In this document: one piece after another, positions 42,875 to 51,760 of the stretch
How the letters are laid out: each line of letters begins with the position of its first letter
How positions within the stretch are numbered: the first letter of the stretch is position 1
From: JAGNHN01 sp964590645
Lineage (GTDB): Bacteria > Bacteroidota > Bacteroidia > Bacteroidales > JAGNHN01
DNA: 64,000 nt
Direction: 5' to 3'
Assembly: GCA_964590645.1 (NCBI GenBank)
Contig: CAZPYJ010000003.1
Span: forward strand, 62,001 to 126,000
Position numbers and translations under genes: made by a program
The notes under the pieces: model-generated
Told to the model about the DNA's origin: nothing
The model's database searches: none
The model's input: only the letters and a program-made list of their open reading frames with translations

Positions 42875-43659
42875 AATGGACTATTTACATTAATTGAAGG
42901 ATACACTTTCAAAGCATTGGCCGTGGTGATCTCCGCGATCTCTTCAGCCTTGTATCCCAGTGTATCGGCCAGGTGTCGCACCACAAGGGGGATATAGGCC
43001 GGCTCATTCCGCTTGCCGCGATAGGGTACCGGGGCCAGAAAAGGCGCATCGGTTTCAAGTACCAGGGCCCCGGGACCAAGATCTTTTAAAACCAATCGGA
43101 GGCCAGCATTTTTGAAAGTAAAAACGCCTCCTATGCCCAGATGAAAACCCATCTCTATGATACGGGCAGCTTGTTTTGCATTCCCCGTAAAACAATGAAA
43201 AACCCCTTGCAGGCCGGGCAAGGCCAGGGATTCAAGCGTATCCAGCAACAGGTCCATTGATTCGCGGCAATGAATGGACACCGGCAGTTGCTTCGCGGCT
43301 GCCCATTGTGCCTGCAGGCAAAACACTTCAATCTGAATATCCCGAAAACTTTGGTCCCAGTAAAGGTCTATTCCTATTTCTCCCACAGCCGAATACGCTC
43401 CCCTATCCAGCTCCTCTTTGATCACGCTCAGTTCGTCTTCCCAGTTTTCCTTCACCGAAGTGGGATGCAGGCCCATCATTGGAAAACAGTGTTGAGGCCA
43501 GGCGCGCACCAGGGCCTTCATCGGGGCAATCGAACTGCGGTCGATATTGGGCAACAGAAAGGCATTCACTCCGGAAGCAATGGCGCGCTGTAGGCATTCT
43601 TCCCTGTCTTCATCAAAAGCATTCAGGTATAGGTGTGTATGGGTATCTACCAGTTTCAT
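42871..43659 (-). CDS. tatD: TatD family metal-dependent hydrolase
   Basis: A 262-residue TIM-barrel hydrolase of the TatD family, which acts as a 3'-5' exonuclease on DNA and RNA in several bacteria. Metal-binding motifs are DTHTHLYL (about 4-11), GEIGIDLYWD (Glu/Asp, about 92-101), VSIHCRES (about 127-134), VFHCFTGN (about 151-158) and LETDAPFLAP (about 200-209). The length is standard. It is co-transcribed with the asparaginase gene downstream. Confidence 0.93.
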   Translation of the reverse strand: MKLVDTHTHLYLNAFDEDREECLQRAIASGVNAFLLPNIDRSSIAPMKALVRAWPQHCFPMMGLHPTSVKENWEDELSVIKEELDRGAYSAVGEIGIDLYWDQSFRDIQIEVFCLQAQWAAAKQLPVSIHCRESMDLLLDTLESLALPGLQGVFHCFTGNAKQAARIIEMGFHLGIGGVFTFKNAGLRLVLKDLGPGALVLETDAPFLAPVPYRGKRNEPAYIPLVVRHLADTLGYKAEEIAEITTANALKVYPSINVNSPF

Positions 43660-43785
43660 AAGGCAAATTTAGGCTTTTCCTCGCTGCGGGTGGGAGAAGC
43701 ATTTCTGCTGCCGCTGATTCCTGTTCAGCTGTGCGCCCGGCTGCCTATACGGCTACAAAGGAGCTTTTTGCTACATTTGGGGCTG

Positions 43786-44769
43786 ATGAAAATCCTCCTG
43801 ATCCGCTTCAGCTCCATCGGAGATATTGTACTCACCTCTCCCCTGCTCCGCTGCCTTAAACGCAGCCGGCCGGAGATCGAAGTGCACGTGCTCACGAAAT
43901 CAGCTTATCAGGATCTTTATCATCTGAACCCTCACGTTGACAAGGTTTTTGTTATTCAGAAGAAGATAGGGGAAGTACTGAACGCACTGAAGTTGGAGCA
44001 CTACGATCAGGTCATCGACCTGCACCGGAACTTCCGCAGCCTGGGAGTGCGGCTGCGTTTGGGCAGGCCTGCCTTCGCTTTCTCCAAGCTCAATCTGCGA
44101 AAGTGGCTCCTGGTCCGTTTCAAAATTAATCGTTTGCCTTCTTTGCATATCGTGGACAGGTATTTTGCTGCGGTTTGGCATCTTGGGGTCAAAAATGATG
44201 GGCAGGGACTGGATTTTTTTATCGATCCCGGGGACAAAATGGCTATGGAGGACCTTCCGGCTCCCTTTCGAAATGGCTTTCTTGCATTTTCGATTGGGGG
44301 ACAGCATTACACCAAGATTTTTCCGCTGGAGAAGATCCGTGAGGTGATGGCACAGCTCCGCTATCCAGTTGTGTTGTTGGGGGGTAAAGAGGACCAGGCG
44401 AGGGGAGAAGCGGCGGCACAAGGATGGGATTTTCCTGTCTGGAATGCCTGTGGGAAAATGCGTTTGGGTCAATCGGCCGACCTGATCAGGCAGGCGCAGG
44501 CAGTAATCAGCAATGATACCGGGCTGATGCATATCGCGGCAGCTTTTCATAAACCCATCCTTTCCATCTGGGGCAGTACGGTTCCGGCATTTGGTATGTA
44601 TCCCTATATGCCCGGGCAGGAGGATCGCTATGTTATGGCGGAAGTGAATAATCTGTCGTGCCGCCCCTGCAGTAAGATTGGGTTCTCCGCTTGTCCCAAG
44701 GGGCATTTCAGGTGTATGCTTGATCAGGACAGTGCTTTTATTGCCGGGACAGTCCGTCGCTTTCTTTGA
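43786..44769 (+). CDS. Glycosyltransferase family 9 (heptosyltransferase-like)
   Basis: A 327-residue GT-B fold transferase of family 9, which adds heptose or related sugars to the LPS inner core. It starts MKILLIRFSSIGDIVLTSPLLR, the classic family opening. The C-terminal nucleotide-sugar domain has LLGGKEDQARGE, SADLIRQAQAVISNDTGLMHIAAA and ILSIWGSTVP. TACATTTG (43772-43779), a TAnnTTTG match, sits 6 nt before the ATG, which rules out upstream in-frame starts and implies an almost leaderless mRNA. It is divergent from tatD and convergent with the amidohydrolase gene. Confidence 0.9.
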   Translation: MKILLIRFSSIGDIVLTSPLLRCLKRSRPEIEVHVLTKSAYQDLYHLNPHVDKVFVIQKKIGEVLNALKLEHYDQVIDLHRNFRSLGVRLRLGRPAFAFSKLNLRKWLLVRFKINRLPSLHIVDRYFAAVWHLGVKNDGQGLDFFIDPGDKMAMEDLPAPFRNGFLAFSIGGQHYTKIFPLEKIREVMAQLRYPVVLLGGKEDQARGEAAAQGWDFPVWNACGKMRLGQSADLIRQAQAVISNDTGLMHIAAAFHKPILSIWGSTVPAFGMYPYMPGQEDRYVMAEVNNLSCRPCSKIGFSACPKGHFRCMLDQDSAFIAGTVRRFL

Positions 44770-44812
44770 GGCAGGATCGCTTTTATGATGCTAAAGCAGA
44801 GACAGGCAGGCT

Positions 44813-45997
44813 TCAGTGCAGGCGTGTGACCTTGGTTTTCCGGGTAATGCGTTCCCCCTCCAGTCCGGTCACCTGCAGCAGTCCCGGCCTGGTACCGGCC
44901 TTGATGCGGCCCAGCTGGTCTTCGAGTCCAAGTGCCTGAGCCCCATTCCAGGTGGCCCATACTGCCATCTCGCTGAAAGGAACCTCTCGGTAGTGATCCT
45001 GGATGATTTTCATTTGCCGCAGGATGGAAAGAGTGCGGCAGGAGGCCAGGCTTTCCGTTCCGAGGGCAATGTGCAGTTTGTGTTTCCTCAATAGGGGCAC
45101 ATCCGGTATGCGTCCTTCCAGAAAAAGATTGGAGCCGGGACAGAGCACCCAGGTGACGGGGAAAGCCTGTTGCTGACTCAGCAATACATCCTCTTGTGAA
45201 GCATAGACATTATTCACGAGCAACAGGCGGCGGATTCCGCGGAGCAAAGGCAATATAAAATCCAGAGGCCTTTGCCCGGCCGGTATGCTTGCGGGAAGCT
45301 CCTGTCCGACGGCCCGCAGGCTTTCCGCTACCGGACCACTTCCACGGGTAAAGAATTCCAGCTCCCCGGCCGTTTCGAGATGATGAATGGAAAGCGTTTC
45401 CTGCGCAGCCACAGCCCTTCCGCCGATAAGGCGTAGCAGGGCGGGAGATACCGAGTAGGGTGAATGGGGAACCAGGGAGGTTTTTCCAAATCCTGAAAAA
45501 GCTTCGTACAAGCTCATTCCTTTTCGGATGGTTTCCTGTGCAGCAGCGTCATCTGTTTCAAAGACCTCCACAAAAGTATGCCACTGAATCTGGCCTCCCT
45601 TCTTGATCGGAAGACTGGTCAGCCCATTGGATACATCCCCGGCTGCCACCGTACCATCACGCAGCATTGCCCGTATAGCCAGATCCATTGCACGGCGCCG
45701 GGTGGGCAGATCGGGAGAATCGGAACGGAGGCGTGCCAGCTCACCGACAAAATGTTCCAGGCCTCTGCCTTCCTTCACTTTGCCTTTCATCCAGCTGTGC
45801 TCCAAATGAGTGTGGGTATTGATGAACCCGGGGATGAGCGTACCCTCTTTGTGTTCAGTGCGGCTCACCCATACCGGATTGTTCTCCGGGCGTCCGGCAT
45901 ACTTCACCAGGCCACCCCCGTGCATAACCACCATTCCGGGAGAATAATACGTGCCATCTCCGATGATCAGATGATCTGTTAAATAGGCTACCGACAT
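44813..45997 (-). CDS. Amidohydrolase family protein (SAH/guanine deaminase-like)
   Basis: A 394-residue metal-dependent hydrolase of the TRZ/ATZ-chlorohydrolase branch. It has an N-terminal composite domain, the HxH metal site in GFINTHTHLEHSW (about 58-70), then VPHSPYSVSP with a candidate metal His, SIHHLETAGELEFF, and late LALGTESLASC with the Asp-equivalent replaced by Glu (GTESL where GTDS is usual). The substrate is unknown: related proteins deaminate S-adenosylhomocysteine or purines. The start at 45997 (MSVAYLTDHL) fits the family; longer extensions overlap the HMG-CoA reductase upstream region. It is divergent from the mevalonate cluster. Confidence 0.8.
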   Translation of the reverse strand: MSVAYLTDHLIIGDGTYYSPGMVVMHGGGLVKYAGRPENNPVWVSRTEHKEGTLIPGFINTHTHLEHSWMKGKVKEGRGLEHFVGELARLRSDSPDLPTRRRAMDLAIRAMLRDGTVAAGDVSNGLTSLPIKKGGQIQWHTFVEVFETDDAAAQETIRKGMSLYEAFSGFGKTSLVPHSPYSVSPALLRLIGGRAVAAQETLSIHHLETAGELEFFTRGSGPVAESLRAVGQELPASIPAGQRPLDFILPLLRGIRRLLLVNNVYASQEDVLLSQQQAFPVTWVLCPGSNLFLEGRIPDVPLLRKHKLHIALGTESLASCRTLSILRQMKIIQDHYREVPFSEMAVWATWNGAQALGLEDQLGRIKAGTRPGLLQVTGLEGERITRKTKVTRLH

Positions 45998-46121
45998 AGG
46001 GCATAAAAATAACCAAGTTTCTGTATTGAAACATTCTAAGAAACACACATCTGTGTCTGACCGCTTCCTTGCATCGGAACAATTTTAATAGGAGGCTGTT
46101 ATATGCAGCATTAATCCCGGC

Positions 46122-46151
46122 TTGCCGGCAAAGTGCAAAAGACTATCTTTG
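46122..46151 (+). promoter_or_regulatory. Promoter of the mevalonate-pathway cluster
   Basis: TTG at 46122-46124, a 19-base spacer, and TATCTTTG at 46144-46151 match the phylum -33/-7 arrangement. The HMG-CoA reductase ATG lies 28 nt downstream, which also sets the start codon. Confidence 0.78.
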
Positions 46152-46179
46152 CCCGGTTGCCTTCCAAGACATTGCTGCG

Positions 46180-47523
46180 ATGAGCATTATCATACAAGAC
46201 ACCCGCCTGATTGACGGCTTCTCACGCCTCGACAAAGAGGGGAAAATACGCCTGATCACGGCGATGTTAGATCATCCTGAACATAAGCAAGCCCTGCTGG
46301 ATTCTTTCCTCCACCGGGATGCCGCTTTTCAGCAGCGCCTTGATGAGTTCTCGGAAAACACCATCTCCAATTTTTATTTCCCTTATGGAGTGGCGCCGAA
46401 CTTCATTATCAACGGAGATGTTTTTATGATCCCGATGGTGATTGAAGAAAGCTCGGTGGTGGCTGCCGCCTCCAAAGCGGCCAAGTTCTGGAGCGAAAGA
46501 GGTGGTTTTCACGCTGAGGTTGTGGATGTGATGAAGATAGGGCAGGTACACTTTATATGGAAAGGGTCCAAAGCTACCCTTGAAGCAGCCTTCCCGGAAC
46601 TGCGCGACAGCCTCTTCCATAGTGTGAAGCAGATCACCGCCAATATGCAGAAAAGAGGGGGGGGGCTGAAAGATATCGTGCTGGTGGACAAAACCGCCGA
46701 AATGCCGGACTACTACCAGTTGAAAGCGACTTTCGATACGGTAGACTCAATGGGGGCCAACTTTATCAATTCCTGCCTGGAAGAGTTTGCCCGAGTCCTT
46801 CAGGATTTCTTCCAGACGGATCTGCTTCCTGAAGAAGGAAGAAAAGGCTCCCACGTGATTATGTCCATCCTTTCCAACTATTCCCCCGACTGCCGGGTGA
46901 AAGCCTGGGTAGAAGCCCCTGTGGATGCTTTCGGAGAGATGGATGAGCATCTTTCTTCGGAAGGTTTTGTGGAGAAGTTTGCCCAGGCTGCCCGCATCGC
47001 TGAGATTGATATCCACCGTGCAGCCACCCATAACAAAGGCATATTCAACGGGATAGATGCCGTAGCACTGGCTACCGGCAATGATTTCCGCGCCATAGAA
47101 GCCGGAGGCCACGCCTATGCTTCGCGCCACGGGAAGTACCGCAGCCTGACGCATTTTGAATTGAAAGACGGACAGTTCCGCTATACCCTGGAACTGCCCC
47201 TGGCCCTGGGTACTGTGGGCGGACTGACTAAGCTGCATCCCCTGGCCGACTTTTCCCTGGAGCTGCTGGGACATCCGGATGCCCGCCAATTGATGATGAT
47301 CGCTGCCACCGCCGGCCTGGCCAACAATTTCAGCGCCATCAGCTCCCTGGTAACCCGTGGGATCCAGGTGGGACATATGAAAATGCACCTGCTCAATATT
47401 CTCAACCACTACCAGGCCTCTCCCGAAGAGAAGGATAAAGCAGTGGAATATTTTAAGACCCGTAAAGTCTCTTTTAACGCAGTAAGTACATTCCTGGCAG
47501 AATACAGGGCAGGCCGGACTTGA
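46180..47523 (+). CDS. Hydroxymethylglutaryl-CoA reductase
   Basis: Reduces HMG-CoA to mevalonate with NAD(P)H, the committed step of the mevalonate isoprenoid pathway. The 447-residue protein has the catalytic Glu in PMVIEESSVVAAAS (about 85-98), a DKTAEMPDYY segment, the ATHNKGIFNGIDAVALATGND motif with catalytic Lys and Asp (about 280-300), and LGTVGGLTKLHPLA. There is no membrane domain, consistent with the bacterial class II type. The start at 46180 follows its promoter. The pathway enzymes follow directly: GYDIA kinase (11-nt gap), decarboxylase and mevalonate kinase. Confidence 0.93.
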   Translation: MSIIIQDTRLIDGFSRLDKEGKIRLITAMLDHPEHKQALLDSFLHRDAAFQQRLDEFSENTISNFYFPYGVAPNFIINGDVFMIPMVIEESSVVAAASKAAKFWSERGGFHAEVVDVMKIGQVHFIWKGSKATLEAAFPELRDSLFHSVKQITANMQKRGGGLKDIVLVDKTAEMPDYYQLKATFDTVDSMGANFINSCLEEFARVLQDFFQTDLLPEEGRKGSHVIMSILSNYSPDCRVKAWVEAPVDAFGEMDEHLSSEGFVEKFAQAARIAEIDIHRAATHNKGIFNGIDAVALATGNDFRAIEAGGHAYASRHGKYRSLTHFELKDGQFRYTLELPLALGTVGGLTKLHPLADFSLELLGHPDARQLMMIAATAGLANNFSAISSLVTRGIQVGHMKMHLLNILNHYQASPEEKDKAVEYFKTRKVSFNAVSTFLAEYRAGRT

Positions 47524-47534
47524 ACTGCTAAAGC

Positions 47535-48458
47535 TTGAATAATATCCTCTACACCGGACAAGCCAATGGCAAGCTTTTGCTGACCGGAGAGTACCTGGTG
47601 CTGCACGCGGCACTCGGACTTGCTTTTCCTGCACGCAGAAGCCAGAGCCTTCAGGTGCTCACGCACAAGGAAGAAGGTTTGTTCTGGCGCAGCAAGGAGT
47701 TCGGGAAGACCTGGTTTGAGGCCCGGCTCAGCCTTCCCGACCTGAAACTCACCCATTCCTCTGATCCCTTACTGGGTGAAAAGCTGAAAGACCTGCTGCA
47801 TTCTATCCGGAAATATCAAGCGGATTTCCTACAGAACCATCGAGGGCTTTGGGTTGAAACCGACCTGGACTTTCCGCGCAACTGGGGCCTGGGGACTTCC
47901 TCCACCCTGCTCTGGCTGATGTCGGATTGGGCCGGGATGGATTCGTATACCTTGCTCGTGGATACTTTTGGGGGGTCGGGTTATGATATTGCCTGCGCCA
48001 AGCGCAACAAGCCCCTTCTATTTCAAAATGATCAGGGAAGGATCCGGGTGGAGGAAGTATCCTTCTCTCCCCCTTATCTGAAAGATCTTTACCTGGGTTT
48101 CAGCGGGAAGAAACAACATTCCGGCAATGAAGTCCGGCGTTTCCTCGAAATGGATCCTCCATCAACGGATCTGATAGAAAGGATATCAGGGATAGCCAGA
48201 CAGGTACTGTCGGCCAAGGATTTATCTACCTTTAATTCCCTCTTAACTGAACACGAAAACCTGATGTCAGATTTGCTTGAAATCCCTCAGGCCAGGACAG
48301 GCTTCCCGGGCTTTCCCGGACTCGTCAAATCCTTGGGCGCCTGGGGCGGAGATTTTCTGCTGTTCAGCTGGGAGGGAGAAATGGCCGAGCTGGCAGCTGC
48401 GCTGAAACCCGGAGGCATTGAGGCTTTGTACCGTTTTGAAGATTTGTTATTTATCTGA
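47535..48458 (+). CDS. GYDIA family GHMP kinase, candidate phosphomevalonate kinase
   Basis: A 307-residue GHMP-fold kinase named for its GGSGYDIACAK motif (about residues 148-158). The N-terminus reads GQANGKLLLTGEYLVLHAALGLAFP (about 8-32), like mevalonate and phosphomevalonate kinases; the ATP loop is WGLGTSSTLLWLM. In Bacteroidota such genes lie between HMG-CoA reductase and mevalonate diphosphate decarboxylase. The cluster has no canonical phosphomevalonate kinase, so this protein is the natural candidate for that step. This is inference from position and fold. The start is TTG (47535), 11 nt after the reductase stop. Confidence 0.85.
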   Translation: MNNILYTGQANGKLLLTGEYLVLHAALGLAFPARRSQSLQVLTHKEEGLFWRSKEFGKTWFEARLSLPDLKLTHSSDPLLGEKLKDLLHSIRKYQADFLQNHRGLWVETDLDFPRNWGLGTSSTLLWLMSDWAGMDSYTLLVDTFGGSGYDIACAKRNKPLLFQNDQGRIRVEEVSFSPPYLKDLYLGFSGKKQHSGNEVRRFLEMDPPSTDLIERISGIARQVLSAKDLSTFNSLLTEHENLMSDLLEIPQARTGFPGFPGLVKSLGAWGGDFLLFSWEGEMAELAAALKPGGIEALYRFEDLLFI

Positions 48459-48465
48459 AAAAGAA

Positions 48466-49560
48466 ATGGATATGAAGAAAAACGTGAAGGATGCCCTTTT
48501 CCTGATGGATCGGAAAAGCCATTTGGGAAACGAGGCGATGGCCAGCACCTGGCGAAGTCCTTCCAACATTGCCCTGGTCAAGTATTGGGGCAAATATGCC
48601 GTGCAATTGCCGGCCAACCCCTCCCTCAGCTTTACCCTAAAGGAAAGCTACACCGAAACGCGCATCGAACTGATCCCGGCTGCAGATGGGAAACGCAGCA
48701 TCCGTTTCTTCTTTGAAGGAAAGGAAAAGCCCGCATTTATTCCGAAAGTGGAAGCGGCTTTCCGGCAATGGGAAGCTTTCCTGCCTTTTCTAAAGAATGC
48801 CGGCATACGCATTGATAGCCGCAACAGCTTTCCCCATTCAGCCGGCATCGCTTCTTCCGCCTCAGCCTTCAGCGCGATGGCTTTGGGTGTTTGCGATCTG
48901 GCAGCCCGCTTAAGCGGGGAAAGAGACAGGGACGTGTTTTTTCGTAAGGCCTCCTTCCTGGCGCGATTGGGTTCGGGTAGCGCCGCCCGCTCGGTCTATC
49001 CTGAAGCAGCTTTGTGGGGATATAGTGCATCCATTCCGGGCTCGTCCGATGAATGGGCCATACCCCTGGAATCCCTGCATCCTGTTTTTCAGGATTTTCA
49101 GGATAGCATTCTGATTACCGATGCGGCTGAAAAGGCCATTTCCAGTACAGCCGGACACGGACTGATGGAAGGGCACCCCTATGCCGCAATCCGTTTTCAG
49201 AGAGCCGCCCGGCATAGCCTCATAATGTCGGAGATCCTTGCCAGGGGTGATTTGGCCGCTTTCGTTGAACTGGTAGAGGCCGAGGCATTGGAATTGCACG
49301 CCCTGATGATGAGCTCCCACCCTTCCTTTATGCTGATGCGGGGATCAACGGTGGAAATCATTCACAAAATCAGACACTTCAGAGAACAAAGCGGGATTCC
49401 TTTGTGTTTTACGCTGGATGCCGGGCCTAATGTGCATCTGCTCTATCCCCACGATGTGAAGGAGAAGGTCGGTGACTGGGTTCGGGAAGAACTGACAGAC
49501 CTATGCCCGCAGGATAAGATCATTTATGATGTATTGGGACAGGGTCCGGAGAAAAGATGA
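48466..49560 (+). CDS. mvaD: Mevalonate diphosphate decarboxylase
   Basis: ATP-dependent decarboxylation of mevalonate diphosphate to isopentenyl diphosphate. The 364-residue GHMP protein has WRSPSNIALVKYWGKY (about 26-41), the phosphate loop PHSAGIASSASAFSAMA, LGSGSAARSVYP, and the catalytic Asp in CFTLDAGPNVHLLYP (about 323-337). That Asp favours a true decarboxylase over archaeal mevalonate-3-kinase relatives. The start at 48466 lies 7 nt after the previous stop; ATG at 48472 is also possible. Confidence 0.92.
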   Translation: MDMKKNVKDALFLMDRKSHLGNEAMASTWRSPSNIALVKYWGKYAVQLPANPSLSFTLKESYTETRIELIPAADGKRSIRFFFEGKEKPAFIPKVEAAFRQWEAFLPFLKNAGIRIDSRNSFPHSAGIASSASAFSAMALGVCDLAARLSGERDRDVFFRKASFLARLGSGSAARSVYPEAALWGYSASIPGSSDEWAIPLESLHPVFQDFQDSILITDAAEKAISSTAGHGLMEGHPYAAIRFQRAARHSLIMSEILARGDLAAFVELVEAEALELHALMMSSHPSFMLMRGSTVEIIHKIRHFREQSGIPLCFTLDAGPNVHLLYPHDVKEKVGDWVREELTDLCPQDKIIYDVLGQGPEKR

Positions 49561-49566
49561 GCCATT

Positions 49567-50541
49567 ATGAAATTGAGCAAAGATGTTTTTTATGCCAAGG
49601 TGATGCTGTTCGGAGAGTACAGCGTGATCTGCGATTCGATGGGGTTGACGATGCCGTATACCCATTTCACCGGGGAGCTGAGCTTTATTCAGGATGAAAA
49701 ATATACCGATTGTGAATATGCCCTGCGCTCCAATCAGATGTTAAAGGAATTCAGGAATTACCTGGAAGACAGTTCGGCCAGGGGGGAGTTGTTGTGTGAG
49801 TTTGATCTGGAAGCCTATCGTCAGGACCTGCGCCGGGGCTTGTATTTCGAGTCCAGCATCCCCCAGGGTTATGGAATGGGCAGTTCAGGTGCCCTTGTGG
49901 CCGCCCTTTATTCCCGCTATGCCAAGGACCGCATTAATGGCGACCGCCAGGTAAGCCGCGAAGGCATTCTTCAGCTTAAAAAGATTTTCGCCCAGCTTGA
50001 ATCCCATTTTCACGGTACCTCCTCAGGCATCGATCCCCTGAACTGCTATATCAGTTATCCCCTGCTTATCCGCAATAAGGAAAACATTGAGATTGTGGGT
50101 ATTCCAAGAAACAAGCACGGCAATGGAGCCATTTTTGCACTCAATACCGGTAGGGCAGGAAAAACTTCTCCACTGGTGAGCTATTTTGTGGATAAGTGCC
50201 GCGAAGAGCGCTTTATGCGAAAGGTGAAAGAAGAGCTGATCCCGGTGAACAACGCCTGTATCCAGACCCTGATCGACGGAGATACCCCGGCGTTTTTTGA
50301 GAACCTGAAAACCCTTTCCCGCTTCCAGCTTGACCATCTTGATCCGATGATCCCTTCCGATTACCGCAGTTTATGGGAGAATGGCATCCGCACCGGAGAT
50401 TATTACCTTAAACTATGCGGTTCAGGAGGCGGAGGGTTTATCCTGGGCTTTACCGAGAACTATCATAAGGTGAGGGCAGATTTTGTGCGCCTGGGCCACG
50501 AGATGGTGACCGTATATCGGAATACCGCCATAGAAGCATAA
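49567..50541 (+). CDS. Mevalonate kinase-like GHMP kinase
   Basis: Probable mevalonate kinase (mevalonate to 5-phosphomevalonate). The 324-residue protein has FYAKVMLFGEYSVICDS (about 7-23), the ATP-binding loop PQGYGMGSSGALVAALY (about 99-115), an EGILQLKKIFAQLESHFHGTSSGIDPL block with the catalytic Asp, and the C-terminal CGSGGGGFILGF loop. It begins 6 nt after the decarboxylase stop and is the last gene of the mevalonate cluster. Other GHMP substrates are possible, but the gene context makes mevalonate the best call. Confidence 0.85.
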   Translation: MKLSKDVFYAKVMLFGEYSVICDSMGLTMPYTHFTGELSFIQDEKYTDCEYALRSNQMLKEFRNYLEDSSARGELLCEFDLEAYRQDLRRGLYFESSIPQGYGMGSSGALVAALYSRYAKDRINGDRQVSREGILQLKKIFAQLESHFHGTSSGIDPLNCYISYPLLIRNKENIEIVGIPRNKHGNGAIFALNTGRAGKTSPLVSYFVDKCREERFMRKVKEELIPVNNACIQTLIDGDTPAFFENLKTLSRFQLDHLDPMIPSDYRSLWENGIRTGDYYLKLCGSGGGGFILGFTENYHKVRADFVRLGHEMVTVYRNTAIEA

Positions 50542-51009
50542 GCTTTCCCATTTCCCTCATCCTCAAACTCCTCATCCTCAAACTCACTTTTCCCCCGCTA
50601 TGCCTGGCGTTGACGCTACGGACAGCAGAGACTGAAGTCGCCCACCACCAAAAGACCCTCAAAACATCATCTTTGGTACACTGCTTATCCAGCAGTGCCT
50701 GAAGCAGCCAACATATTGATGTACCTGAAAGAGAACACACTCCGCTTAATGGATGAATACCACCTAACAAATAGATATAGATATTCAGTATGTCTAAAGC
50801 CAAGCTAAGGACACAGCTTGTCTGCTAAACATTCTTGAGTTTGTTTGAAAGATTAAAGGATATTCAGCAGAATTCCTTAATGCCGGTACTCTCTATTGGG
50901 ATGATCGGAAGAAAGCCTGCTCGCGCTGCAAAAGTCACGCTCCTCGCTTGCTTGCCCTGAGCTTGTCGAAGGGTCCGCTTCCCTTGCTTGTAAAGGGTGA
51001 CGAAGGGAA
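50542..51009. other. Intergenic region with small repeats, no gene seen
   Basis: Between the convergent mevalonate kinase and aldolase genes. It contains a 15-bp tandem duplication CTCATCCTCAAACTC (50556-50585), the word TACGGACAGCAGAG (50616-50629) that recurs at 60807, and a TCGA-type palindrome CCCTGAGCTTGTCGAAGGG (50957-50975). Short open frames here lack start context or protein-like composition. Confidence 0.6.
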
Positions 51010-51744
51010 TCAGGTTTCCAGAAAGCGGGGCGTAAAGCCGCTTTGCTTGCACATTAAGTAAATCGTGGCAGCCCTGGCCGCAATATCGAGGCGGTCAAAG
51101 GCCTCTTCAATATCCGGGCCGCAGGCCAGGGTGCCGTGCTTTTCCCAGACAATTACGGAGTGGGTCTGAAAAGCCGCCGCACTGTACCTGCCCAGTTCCC
51201 GGCTGCCGGGTTGCAGATAGGGCACAAAGCCTGCACCATTTGGCAAAAAGAAAGCGGTTTCAGGATGCACACGAAGCAGGATATCATTCAGCGATTCATC
51301 GTCCACAATGGCCGGATGATGCGAAAGCACAATGAGCGGCAGTGCGTGCGCGTGCAGCAGCGCTTTTTCTTCAGGTCTTTGGGTATGCAAGACAGATTGG
51401 ACTTCCAGGTGCGTAGCCAATTCTGAGGTAGGCAGGGCTGCCTGCCTTTCCGGAGGATAGAAAAGCCTGGCCGTAATCCCCTCAGCGGGTATCTCCAGAA
51501 ATACGACCGCAGGTATTGTTTGAGCTGCCATCTCCCGCATCCGGACACCGGCGGCACTCAACATCAGCATTTGCCCTTCCAGGGCAGGAAAAGGCCCGGG
51601 CAGAAGGTAATCTCTGGCGGGCCAGTTTGCAGCATCATCCGGCAGAACCTTCATCCGAACGGAAAAATTCCCTGCATTGCGCTCTGCCCAATTGCGGGCA
51701 CAGAGCAAAGAAGCTACGCTGCGAATCGCTTCGGTGTATTCCAT
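51010..51744 (-). CDS. Class II aldolase, rhamnulose-1-phosphate aldolase-like
   Basis: A 244-residue zinc-dependent class II aldolase closest in pattern to RhaD, which cleaves rhamnulose-1-phosphate to dihydroxyacetone phosphate and lactaldehyde. Visible motifs are ERNAGNFSVR (phosphate site, about 20-29), TSELATHLEVQ (catalytic Glu, about 113-123), LLHAHALPLIVLS (metal His pair) and the late VWEKHGTLACG (third metal His). The start at 51744 (MEYTEAIRS) avoids overlap with the upstream DUF2490 gene. It has no other rhamnose genes beside it and lies 17 nt after DUF2490, so the physiological substrate is less certain. Confidence 0.82.
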   Translation of the reverse strand: MEYTEAIRSVASLLCARNWAERNAGNFSVRMKVLPDDAANWPARDYLLPGPFPALEGQMLMLSAAGVRMREMAAQTIPAVVFLEIPAEGITARLFYPPERQAALPTSELATHLEVQSVLHTQRPEEKALLHAHALPLIVLSHHPAIVDDESLNDILLRVHPETAFFLPNGAGFVPYLQPGSRELGRYSAAAFQTHSVIVWEKHGTLACGPDIEEAFDRLDIAARAATIYLMCKQSGFTPRFLET

Positions 51745-51760
51745 ACCCAAAGATAGGAAC

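Noticed and set aside
46747..47634. 295-residue minus-strand frame opposite HMG-CoA reductase
   Set aside because: Antisense shadow; the reductase motifs on the other strand are clear.
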